This document shows positions 7,629 through 14,444 of a stretch of DNA of 14,444 nucleotides, piece after piece. Every line of letters begins with the position of its first letter. The stretch's first letter is position 1. The translations under genes were made by a program, and so were the position numbers. The stretch is from Chitinophagaceae bacterium (lineage in GTDB: Bacteria; Bacteroidota; Bacteroidia; Chitinophagales; Chitinophagaceae): the NCBI GenBank assembly GCA_021738605.1, contig JAIPBY010000037.1, positions 1 to 14,444 on the forward strand, in the 5' to 3' direction. The notes under the pieces are model-generated. The model saw only the letters and a list, made by a program, of their open reading frames with translations. It was not told where the DNA came from and did no database searches.

Positions 7629-7703
7629 TGTTTCTTGTTGTTTTAATGAATTTAATTTACGCTGCTAATTTACAACAGAGAAACAGTATTTTTTGTTTCC
7701 GGG

Positions 7704-7735
7704 AAAAAAGAATAATGCTGTGCAAAAAACCAGCA
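7704..7735 (-). terminator. possible weak terminator after the PorP-like gene
   Basis: On the minus strand, just after the PorP-like stop codon, TGCTG and CAGCA can pair around a 10-nt loop, followed by a T-rich run (TTATTCTTTTTT). The stem is only 5 bp, so this is a tentative end of the giant protein/PorP operon. Confidence 0.3.
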
Positions 7736-7742
7736 CCATTGA

Positions 7743-8771
7743 TCAAAACTTGGGGCAGAGAATGATTTCAGCATGTTTGGGTTTGATCGCCAGGTAACCA
7801 AGCGATATTTCAAATCCTCCCCTGTTGAGGCTGGCCGGGGCCAGGGTAGAAATATTGATATCATAGCTGATGCCGATGGAAAGTTGGTTGACATCAAACT
7901 TCAACACCGGAACAATGGCGTCATTGTACCTGTAGTACATCCCAGCATGAACCGTAGTTGTTGAAGCATACTCATCCCCCATCCGTTTGGAAAAGGTACC
8001 ACCCGCCATCATCTCCCTAAAGGGTTGTTGATCGGTTATGTCGCCATGGAAAGTGATATAGGTAACATCATCAAGGTTGAGTTTTAACCCTCCGGAAGCC
8101 ACCCATTTGGGCAAGTGAGCGATATTCCCATAGAATGAATTCATGGGTTTATTGAAATGATGATAGGCCATTCCCCCAAAAACATAATGTTGGCCATTGC
8201 TTCCCAGGGTGGTATTGAAGCTCATGCCCACCGACATGTCTGCATAGGAGTAAGCACCGGTGAAGGTCTCACCATCGGGGATGGATCCATTGAAATAAAA
8301 ACCATCATACTGGCTGTTGGTGGTTACCCTTGACCGATCAAGCCGGCGGTTGACCATCCCACCCATGAACCCAAGGGATAAATAGGAAACCTTGTTGGTG
8401 CTGAGTGATTTGTGAAAATTAACCATGGGCAACATGTGTACCGTCTGCAGTTGAACTGTTCCAGCCCTGTCATACAAAACCTGGCCGCCAACTGTCAGAA
8501 AATCTTCCCCCTTGCCCACCGGAAACTTATATTCTGCATTGATAGAACCCGTCTGGTAAGGGAAAGCCACACTGTTCCATTGGTTGCGGTAAACTCCTTG
8601 AATGCGCACATCACCTTCATACAGCCCTGCCAGTGCAGGGTTGCGCAAGAGGGGTGCTTCATAGAATTGTGAAAAATGAAGGTCCTGACCCTTGACCATA
8701 TTGCACAACAGCATGAAGGAGAGAAAATGAAAAAGACGGCGATATGAATTAATACTTGGGCTTTTTATCAT
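7743..8771 (-). CDS. PorP/SprF family type IX secretion-associated outer-membrane protein
   Basis: A 342-residue predicted outer-membrane beta-barrel. It has an N-terminal signal peptide (basic RR, then a hydrophobic core FHFLSFMLLC, probable cleavage before QDLHFSQFY). The family hallmark follows immediately: QDLHFSQFYEAPLLRNPALAG, then YRNQW. The rest is alternating aromatic/polar segments typical of barrel strands, including YLSLGFMGGMVNRR, KPMNSFYGN and GISYDIN. PorP/SprF proteins are known to be needed for secretion or attachment of particular type IX cargo; SprF serves SprB in Flavobacterium. I start at the ATG 8771-8769, which overlaps the stop codon of the giant gene (ATGA), rather than 17 codons upstream inside that gene. 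This start puts the signal peptide at the N-terminus. The cargo partner is almost certainly the giant protein just upstream. Confidence 0.9.
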   Translation of the reverse strand: MIKSPSINSYRRLFHFLSFMLLCNMVKGQDLHFSQFYEAPLLRNPALAGLYEGDVRIQGVYRNQWNSVAFPYQTGSINAEYKFPVGKGEDFLTVGGQVLYDRAGTVQLQTVHMLPMVNFHKSLSTNKVSYLSLGFMGGMVNRRLDRSRVTTNSQYDGFYFNGSIPDGETFTGAYSYADMSVGMSFNTTLGSNGQHYVFGGMAYHHFNKPMNSFYGNIAHLPKWVASGGLKLNLDDVTYITFHGDITDQQPFREMMAGGTFSKRMGDEYASTTTVHAGMYYRYNDAIVPVLKFDVNQLSIGISYDINISTLAPASLNRGGFEISLGYLAIKPKHAEIILCPKF

Positions 8772-11700
8772 CTGATCAATGTTACATCTCCTTTCAGTGT
8801 GATGATATTGCCATTTTCGCAAACCAGATCAATCATGTATATATAAACATCTGGGGTTACAGATTGTCCTTGGCGCTTTCCGTTCCAGGCAGCATTCTGA
8901 TCATTCGCAAGGAAGTTTTCTTTGAGATAGATCAACTGTCCCCACCTGCTGAAAATCTTCATCGACCTGATCTTTTCTATGCCCCTTCCACGGGGATAAA
9001 AAACCTCATTGATGCCATCCCCATTGGGAGAAAATGTATTGGGAATAAAAAGATTATCACCGGTGCATGTAGCAAATACATTGACAACATCCTTAGACAT
9101 ACAACCTTCTGGCGTGTAAGCAAACAATGTATATGTCGCAGAATAGGATGGTGTTGTGATAGGCGTTTTGCAATCGCTGCAATTCAGGAACAAAGAAGGA
9201 ACCCATTGTACCCGGCTCACATCTGGAGAATAAACAGGCTTTAGTTGGAGCGGATAGCCGGCCATGATGGTAGTGTCTCTGCCTGCACTGACGGTTGGCA
9301 ATGCAACCACTGTAACCACTACATCATCCTTGGTAACAAAACAATTGTACGCATCCTTACCCGTAACAGTATAGGTTGTGGTTTGCGTTGGCTTTACTGT
9401 TGGGCCTGCGATATCCGTGCGGCTCAAGCTGTTGTCGGGCGTCCAGGAATAAAGCATGGTGCCCCTTGCCTGCAATCGTATGGCATCACCAAAACAAACC
9501 AAGGTATCTGCGGGAGCTACCACAGTAGAGGGCTGAATGACCTTGATGTTGACTGAATCGATGGTAGAACATCCAATGGCAGAGGTTCCTTTTACAAAAT
9601 AAATGGCATCTGAATTGGGGTTAATAAAAGGCTGTTCACAATTGGTGCAACTGAGGGTTGGGCCAGATAACCACTCGTAGGTTCCTGCTCCGCTTGGCTT
9701 GAGTTGAATGGGTGTGCCAAGACAAAGGATGGAATCTGTACCGGCATCCAATGAAGGAACCGGATGGACCACCATATTCTGAACAAGGGTATCACTACAC
9801 CCTTTTTGGTTGGTGGCATGGATGCGCAACGGATAATTTCCTGCCTTGCGGAACAACTGCTTTTCCGGGATTTTAACAGCTGCACTGTTGCCATTGGTAA
9901 AATCCCAGAACCAGGACACAATAGGAGAATTATTGGGACGCACCTCAACGCCATTTAATTGAATAAGATCCTCCTCACAGACAGGAGCTTTTGAAATATC
10001 AATGGCAATATCAGGTCTTGCCTGTACATCAACATAATCTATACGGGTGAGTGTATCGATACATCCAAGAGATGAGGTAACTGTCATCTTTACATTATAA
10101 AGACCAGGCGATCCATAGAAATGATACGGCCTGCTTCCTCTTCCGCTATCCAGGTCACCAAAGTCCCAGGACCAAGTTGTTAGCTGGTCATTGGAGAGGC
10201 TGAGGTCTGTGAAATTGACACCGCCTTTATCACAATAAAATAATACATCACCTTTAAAAACTGGAAGAATAGAAACAGCTTTGATGGGCTCCCCTTGTGG
10301 CAAAAGCACTGTACATCCATAACCATTTGAGATAAATATATTGGGGGTATACATACCTGTATCCCCGTATCGATAATTGAATCGACCTGATCCATACAAA
10401 ATATCCTCTGAAACATAGCCATCACCATAATCAATGGTTACAAACTTTGAATTTTTTGAAACTACATCAAAATATGCATCATACGGCTCGCATGCCACCA
10501 GGCGATAATCAATAGTACCTGTGGGCCCTTCCACATAAATGGTAATAGGCAATGAACTAACCTCACATCCACCAGGACTTGTTACCTTCAAAGTAGCATT
10601 AAAAGTTCCGGGCTTTGAATAAACATGTATTGGGTTTTGAATCAAGGAAATTGATCCATCTCCAAAATTCCACTCAAATCTTTCTGCAAATTTACCTCCA
10701 AACATGAACTGTGCTGGAAATGGAGGACAACTCGAAGAATCTTCCAAGACATTGATGTCTGCTGAAGGCATACCAATTTCAATCAACTGAGTTTTCCTTG
10801 TTGTTGACTCGCAGCCAAAACCGTCAATCACTGTTAGACCAATATCTTTTAAACCAGTCTGGGAATATGAAACCCTAGGATTGGGAATGAAGGCTGCTTC
10901 GCCATCACCAAGATCCCATTTGAAACTGACATAATTTGTTGGAGAAACCACCTGTAGCTGTACGATCTTGTTGAGACAGCTTGCCGTTTGTAGCGGATAA
11001 AAATCTACTCCAGATTGAGAAACCCTAACAATCGTTTTTGAAGACACCGAATTACAACCCACACTGTCGACTATTGTTAATTTGACATTATAATTACCAG
11101 GTTTTGAGAAAATATGTTGAATAGGTCCAGACAAGATATTTTCAACAGGTGTTCCATCGCCAAAATCCCATAAGCGGGAAATCAGCTTACTGGTGCCATC
11201 ACCAGCTGATCTATCCTGAAAGGAGACTGGCAGGTTTTCGCAACCAGAGGTTGAGGAAAGACTCAAATAGTTGGCAATGGGGCCTGACACCAAAATATTT
11301 TTACTTGGACTGGTGAATACACATCCATTTAAATCAACAACCCTTAACTGCATCGTATACATACCCCGCTTGGCATTTGTGGGATACTTGCAAAGATCTG
11401 CAATATTCACTTTTGGATTGGCTATTGAAGTTAATCCTGTAAATCCGCAACCATAATCCCAGTCATATGCTTTGATCATATTGATGTTTTCTGAAACTGA
11501 TTTCAGGAGCAGAAATGTATCGGAAACACAAACCGGACTCCGCATTGATTCAAAATTGATTCCATTTTCATTTGTTGCATATACAATGGTAGAATCAGTA
11601 TAAGTGCAACCACCACCTGAAACTTTTAATGTAATGGTATATTGCCCGGACTTGGCATAACGATGATTCAGTGTATCTTTCTTGAGTGTATAGTTTCTGG

Positions 11701-13747
11701 TATTCCCATCGCCGAACTTCCACTCCCACAAATCTACCTTTCCTGAGGAATTTTCGTTTACAACTTTATCCTTGGTATTTTGACAATCGCCAATCACCGA
11801 AAAAAGAGCAACAACACCCCTTACATTGATGTATTTTACTTTTTCTACAGTCTTAGCACAGCCGTTCTGATAAACGGTAAGCTTTACATCCACTCTTTCA
11901 ATTTTCTTGAAATTTTTAGAGAATTCATTTTGATCAACTGAATCGCCGTTGGAAAACTTCCACTTGAAACCGGTTACATTCGGCCCAAGATATTTGAACT
12001 TGAATGCAGTACTTGCACAAGTATCAAATGGTGTAGCGGAAAAGTCAAAGTCTTTCGGAAGTTCCCCCACTTTTACAACCCAATTATAGGACTTATTACA
12101 CCCTGAAGAACTCACAATATCAACAATAACATCATATTTTCCACTGTCCGTGAGCACAATATTACCCGGGTCTTTGGACAGTGATGAAAATATGGTAATG
12201 CCTTTTTTATCTTTGACAGACCATTTCCATGAGACAATCAAAGGATCAATATTGAATTTGATGTTTGGCCTTATTGTCAATGGTGCACAACCACTATCAG
12301 GAAGATTTGATTTGAGAATAACAGGAGGCTGAATTGAAATGAGGCTATTCTTGATTTTGGAGAACGAACAACCCTTGTCAGTTATAGCTGTGAGGGAGAC
12401 GCCAAACACCCCAGCACCTGTGTATTTATGCTTTATGGTATCGCTAAATGGATCAAATTCGGTTTGCGTTGCCCCATCACCGAAACTCCATAATAGCTTA
12501 ATAATGTTTCCTGTTGATTTGCTGTTGAATTTCACGTCAAGCGGAAAATTACAACTGGACACTTGATCTTCGATAAAGTCTGCAGTTGGAAGAGGATCAA
12601 TTCTGATATTCTTTTCAAAAAAAGTATTACAAGTTCCAAACTGGGATTCTAGCTTAACAACATATGTTCCTGGTGTATTAAACTGGTAGCTCAGGTCTTT
12701 TGTGATGGCTTGTTTAGCCCCATCGATGTACCATGTTTGACTGATCGGATCTGGATTGGATTGGTTGATGAAATTTACAGTAGATTTATCGCAAGCAGAA
12801 TCTGGAGCGGAAAACATATTGACAATCTGACTGGGCGGAAGCACGTAGTCATAGTTTAATACATCAATGCAACCAGCTTGATTGGTCACCGTTAGTGATA
12901 TCCTGTAACTGCCCGATTGAAAAAATGTTATGAATGGGGAAAAGTCAGCACTATTGGAAATAACAGCTGAACCTGTTCCTCTAACTTCCCATTTGTAAGC
13001 CAGCCCTGTTCCAGAAAAATTAGAGGATTGAACCGTTAATGGAAACTTACATGAATTGGCGGGGGGGATATAAAAATCCGCTATTGCATTATCAATGACT
13101 TTAATAAAATCACCAGCTGATTCACTTGAAACTTTGCATCCACGTTCAGTGCCCAACGTTAGGATGACTTTTCGATTTCCAGACAGCGTATAGGTATGAG
13201 GTACTGTTGGAGCGATAGTACTGGCTTTATTACCATCTCCAAATTCCCATTGCCAGCTTGCAATCCTGTCTTTATAGATGACTCCTGTGGTTGGATCCTT
13301 GATTTCTGGGGTAGCTGTTTTATCAGTTAAATTAACTTTTAACGGACTACAACCTGAATTGACATCTGTGGTAAAAACTACATCGGGAGCAGGGTAAATG
13401 ATGATTTGCTTGGTAGTTGCGGAAACATCATTGGATGGATTCTTTGTTGTAAGATTAACATAATAAACGCCAGGTGAAGTATAGGTCTTTACGGGGTTTA
13501 TGGCTTTAGAGGTTGTTCCATCGCCAAAACTCCAATCATTGGTATGGGCCCCGCCTGTTGTTTCATCTGTAAATCTAACCACCAAACCCTCACCAGGTTT
13601 TAAGCAAAAGGATTGCATATTTGTTGAAAAAGAAGCTGATAATTGGGCCTCTGTTTGTGCAGTTAAAAAAAACAATAAAACAGAGAGCCAAAGCATTTTT
13701 AATTTGCCAAGACCATGATAAAAGCTGTTATTTGTTTTTGTGCTCAA
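8768..13747 (-). CDS. Giant PKD-repeat surface protein with T9SS type B C-terminal domain
   Basis: About 1,659 residues. A signal peptide (core MLWLSVLLFFLTA, cleavage probably near TEA/QLS) is followed by some 15 PKD-like modules of roughly 86 residues (about residues 35-1325). Their pattern is an early Cys, then W-x-FGDG, then PGxYxVxL, then a terminal GC. Eight modules keep FGDG, LGDG or YGDG; the others have drifted. Three Ig-like modules follow (about 1325-1558; each with DAGTDS-, PADT- or SAGRDT-type openings). Last comes a gliding-motility-associated domain (NLFIPNTFSPNGDGINEVF, WG near the middle, GDVTLIR at the end) that directs type IX export. It is probably an adhesin or matrix protein; the ligand is unknown. 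The open frame begins at TTG 13747 directly after an in-frame stop; the alternative is ATG 13696. The lysines just before the hydrophobic core favour TTG. The PorP-like gene overlaps its stop. Confidence 0.9.
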   Translation of the reverse strand: MSTKTNNSFYHGLGKLKMLWLSVLLFFLTAQTEAQLSASFSTNMQSFCLKPGEGLVVRFTDETTGGAHTNDWSFGDGTTSKAINPVKTYTSPGVYYVNLTTKNPSNDVSATTKQIIIYPAPDVVFTTDVNSGCSPLKVNLTDKTATPEIKDPTTGVIYKDRIASWQWEFGDGNKASTIAPTVPHTYTLSGNRKVILTLGTERGCKVSSESAGDFIKVIDNAIADFYIPPANSCKFPLTVQSSNFSGTGLAYKWEVRGTGSAVISNSADFSPFITFFQSGSYRISLTVTNQAGCIDVLNYDYVLPPSQIVNMFSAPDSACDKSTVNFINQSNPDPISQTWYIDGAKQAITKDLSYQFNTPGTYVVKLESQFGTCNTFFEKNIRIDPLPTADFIEDQVSSCNFPLDVKFNSKSTGNIIKLLWSFGDGATQTEFDPFSDTIKHKYTGAGVFGVSLTAITDKGCSFSKIKNSLISIQPPVILKSNLPDSGCAPLTIRPNIKFNIDPLIVSWKWSVKDKKGITIFSSLSKDPGNIVLTDSGKYDVIVDIVSSSGCNKSYNWVVKVGELPKDFDFSATPFDTCASTAFKFKYLGPNVTGFKWKFSNGDSVDQNEFSKNFKKIERVDVKLTVYQNGCAKTVEKVKYINVRGVVALFSVIGDCQNTKDKVVNENSSGKVDLWEWKFGDGNTRNYTLKKDTLNHRYAKSGQYTITLKVSGGGCTYTDSTIVYATNENGINFESMRSPVCVSDTFLLLKSVSENINMIKAYDWDYGCGFTGLTSIANPKVNIADLCKYPTNAKRGMYTMQLRVVDLNGCVFTSPSKNILVSGPIANYLSLSSTSGCENLPVSFQDRSAGDGTSKLISRLWDFGDGTPVENILSGPIQHIFSKPGNYNVKLTIVDSVGCNSVSSKTIVRVSQSGVDFYPLQTASCLNKIVQLQVVSPTNYVSFKWDLGDGEAAFIPNPRVSYSQTGLKDIGLTVIDGFGCESTTRKTQLIEIGMPSADINVLEDSSSCPPFPAQFMFGGKFAERFEWNFGDGSISLIQNPIHVYSKPGTFNATLKVTSPGGCEVSSLPITIYVEGPTGTIDYRLVACEPYDAYFDVVSKNSKFVTIDYGDGYVSEDILYGSGRFNYRYGDTGMYTPNIFISNGYGCTVLLPQGEPIKAVSILPVFKGDVLFYCDKGGVNFTDLSLSNDQLTTWSWDFGDLDSGRGSRPYHFYGSPGLYNVKMTVTSSLGCIDTLTRIDYVDVQARPDIAIDISKAPVCEEDLIQLNGVEVRPNNSPIVSWFWDFTNGNSAAVKIPEKQLFRKAGNYPLRIHATNQKGCSDTLVQNMVVHPVPSLDAGTDSILCLGTPIQLKPSGAGTYEWLSGPTLSCTNCEQPFINPNSDAIYFVKGTSAIGCSTIDSVNIKVIQPSTVVAPADTLVCFGDAIRLQARGTMLYSWTPDNSLSRTDIAGPTVKPTQTTTYTVTGKDAYNCFVTKDDVVVTVVALPTVSAGRDTTIMAGYPLQLKPVYSPDVSRVQWVPSLFLNCSDCKTPITTPSYSATYTLFAYTPEGCMSKDVVNVFATCTGDNLFIPNTFSPNGDGINEVFYPRGRGIEKIRSMKIFSRWGQLIYLKENFLANDQNAAWNGKRQGQSVTPDVYIYMIDLVCENGNIITLKGDVTLIR

Positions 13748-13785
13748 TTAAATTACAGTTATAAAATAACCAAAGGATTCAGTTA

Positions 13786-13793
13786 CAAAGTTA
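13786..13793 (-). promoter_or_regulatory. TAnnTTTG -7 box upstream of the giant gene
   Basis: TAACTTTG on the minus strand fits the -7 consensus and lies between the lipoprotein stop (13811) and the giant gene start. It would give a leader of about 30 nt to TTG 13747 or about 80 nt to ATG 13696. No TTG is seen at the -33 distance, so it may be a secondary promoter or chance. Confidence 0.35.
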
Positions 13794-13810
13794 CACCCGT
13801 TTTCTATGTT

Positions 13811-14248
13811 TTATTTTTTTATGAGCCTCATTGTTGAAACCACCCCATTTTGCTGACTACTCGCTTCTACAAAAGTGGTGCCTGTTTTTGTAATGTTCCA
13901 TGTATAATTCAATCGCTGCAAGCTTGTGTTTCCAGGAGGAAAACTGGCTTGGATTGTCATCGCAGACTTGTCACTCTTCCAGGTTCCCTTTACTGTGGTG
14001 GTTGACTTGATGGCTTCAACAGAGCCATCTTTGAGAAACTGGAATTCATATCCACTGAATTCCGGCTTCACATCAACAGCAGCTACAGTGAAAACATCTA
14101 CTACCCATCTTCCACTTGTCATGATGGAAACAATCAGGTCTTCAGCAACAGTTTCCTGCACCTGTTGCTTTACCTTCTCACAAGATGCAAATGTTATCAG
14201 AATGAATGCAAGGAACAATGTTACGAGTGACTTATTTTGATTTTTCAT
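13811..14248 (-). CDS. Small lipocalin-like lipoprotein (hypothetical)
   Basis: A 145-residue predicted lipoprotein. The signal peptide has a basic start (KNQNK), a hydrophobic core (LVTLFLAFILITF) and a lipobox ending in Cys23 (FASC), where lipidation is expected. The mature part has a short Lys/Gln-rich helix-like stretch. A beta-rich domain follows with SGRWVVDVF, YEFQFLKDGSVEAI, TVKGTWKSDKSAMTI and a late FVEASSQ strand. This rhythm resembles the lipocalin-like domains common in Bacteroidota lipoproteins; that assignment is by pattern only, and I do not recognise a named family. The gene lies 63 nt upstream of the giant surface-protein gene on the same strand, so it may be co-transcribed with that locus, although a separate -7 box lies between them. 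Function is unknown. Confidence 0.8.
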   Translation of the reverse strand: MKNQNKSLVTLFLAFILITFASCEKVKQQVQETVAEDLIVSIMTSGRWVVDVFTVAAVDVKPEFSGYEFQFLKDGSVEAIKSTTTVKGTWKSDKSAMTIQASFPPGNTSLQRLNYTWNITKTGTTFVEASSQQNGVVSTMRLIKK

Positions 14249-14336
14249 ATCACTTGGTAATTTACGTTAAACTGATAAAACGTTTATCCCACAAGTATAT
14301 TGCAAGCTGATTTGATTAGAATCAACTGATATTGAA
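14249..14336. other. 88-bp AT-rich intergenic spacer with small palindromes
   Basis: Between the lipoprotein start and the upstream gene's stop there are three small symmetric elements: TTTACGTTAA (14261-14270, imperfect), GATAAA-N3-TTTATC (14274-14288) and TGATT-N2-AATCA (14313-14324). The second could form a 6-bp hairpin with a 3-nt loop, but lacks a T-run on the minus strand. No convincing TAnnTTTG box for the lipoprotein was found; TATACTTG at 14292-14299 (minus) is one mismatch away. These may be operators or a weak terminator. Confidence 0.3.
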
Positions 14337-14444
14337 TTATTTGAGTACCCTTTGCCATCCCACAAAAGCACCGTTATTTTTAACCGCTTCGTTGTACAAA
14401 GGAACCAAATGGCTTTCAATCCAGGGATAATCAGGCTCAACTTT
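14337..14444 (-). CDS. C-terminal tail of an unidentified protein (cut by window edge)
   Basis: On the minus strand from the window edge, 35 codons are open and end in TAA at 14339-14337. The visible text includes DYPWIESHLVPLYNEAV and ends FVGWQRVLK. The amino-acid make-up looks like real coding sequence, and the position fits a gene transcribed toward the lipoprotein. Too little is present to name a family. Confidence 0.6.
   Translation of the reverse strand, partial: KVEPDYPWIESHLVPLYNEAVKNNGAFVGWQRVLK

Noticed and set aside
8703..8721. Lipobox in the PorP-like signal peptide (MLLC)
   Set aside because: The residues before the Cys do not fit the L-[AS]-[GA]-C consensus, and the family hallmark QDLHFSQF a few residues later fits ordinary signal-peptidase cleavage.
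8768..8822. A longer PorP-like protein beginning 17 codons upstream at 8822
   Set aside because: The extra residues (MRKWQYHHTERR...) would precede the signal peptide and lie inside the giant gene; the ATGA start at 8771 gives a normal signal peptide.
8756..9244. 162-codon plus-strand open frame opposite the sorting domain of the giant gene
   Set aside because: Antisense to the highly conserved type B CTD region; the translated text has no domain character.
9772..13645. DNA-level tandem repeat or CRISPR-like periodicity in the giant gene
   Set aside because: The repeats are visible only in protein sequence; nucleotide copies are too diverged for recent duplication, and there is no short direct repeat with unique spacers.

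Overview
The window reads as chromosomal DNA of a Bacteroidota member, most likely Chitinophagaceae-like. This is inferred from three things. Several start codons are preceded by the phylum's TAnnTTTG -7 promoter element. There is a very large PKD-repeat protein with a type B (gliding-motility-associated) type IX secretion C-terminal domain. That protein is paired with a PorP/SprF-like outer-membrane protein. No rRNA, tRNA, CRISPR array, insertion sequence or phage gene was seen. Gene density is high and most genes are housekeeping.

Layout. At the left edge the 5' part of recN (minus strand, cut by the window) diverges from a sodium:solute symporter gene across 55 bp. A plus-strand group follows: an O-methyltransferase with its own promoter, a secreted glucosaminidase/LysM protein 5 nt later, and hypoxanthine phosphoribosyltransferase 1 nt after that. 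Convergent to these is the grpE-dnaJ chaperone operon (minus). A 127-bp divergent spacer leads to an RlmI-type rRNA cytosine methyltransferase (plus), which ends 2 nt from a convergent peroxiredoxin gene.

The right half is a minus-strand surface-protein locus. In transcription order it holds the 3' tail of an unidentified gene, a small lipocalin-like lipoprotein, a giant secreted protein of about 1,659 residues (15 PKD-like modules, 3 Ig-like modules, type B sorting domain), and a PorP/SprF-like protein. The PorP start codon overlaps the giant gene's stop codon as ATGA. By family knowledge the giant protein is exported by the type IX system and anchored or presented at the surface with the help of its PorP/SprF-like partner.

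The most noteworthy observations are the translationally coupled giant protein/PorP pair, the near-invariant pair of cysteines in each PKD module, and TAnnTTTG boxes lying only 4-5 nt before the ATG of three genes, which implies leaderless transcripts. I see no convincing sign of an entirely new defence or mobile system.
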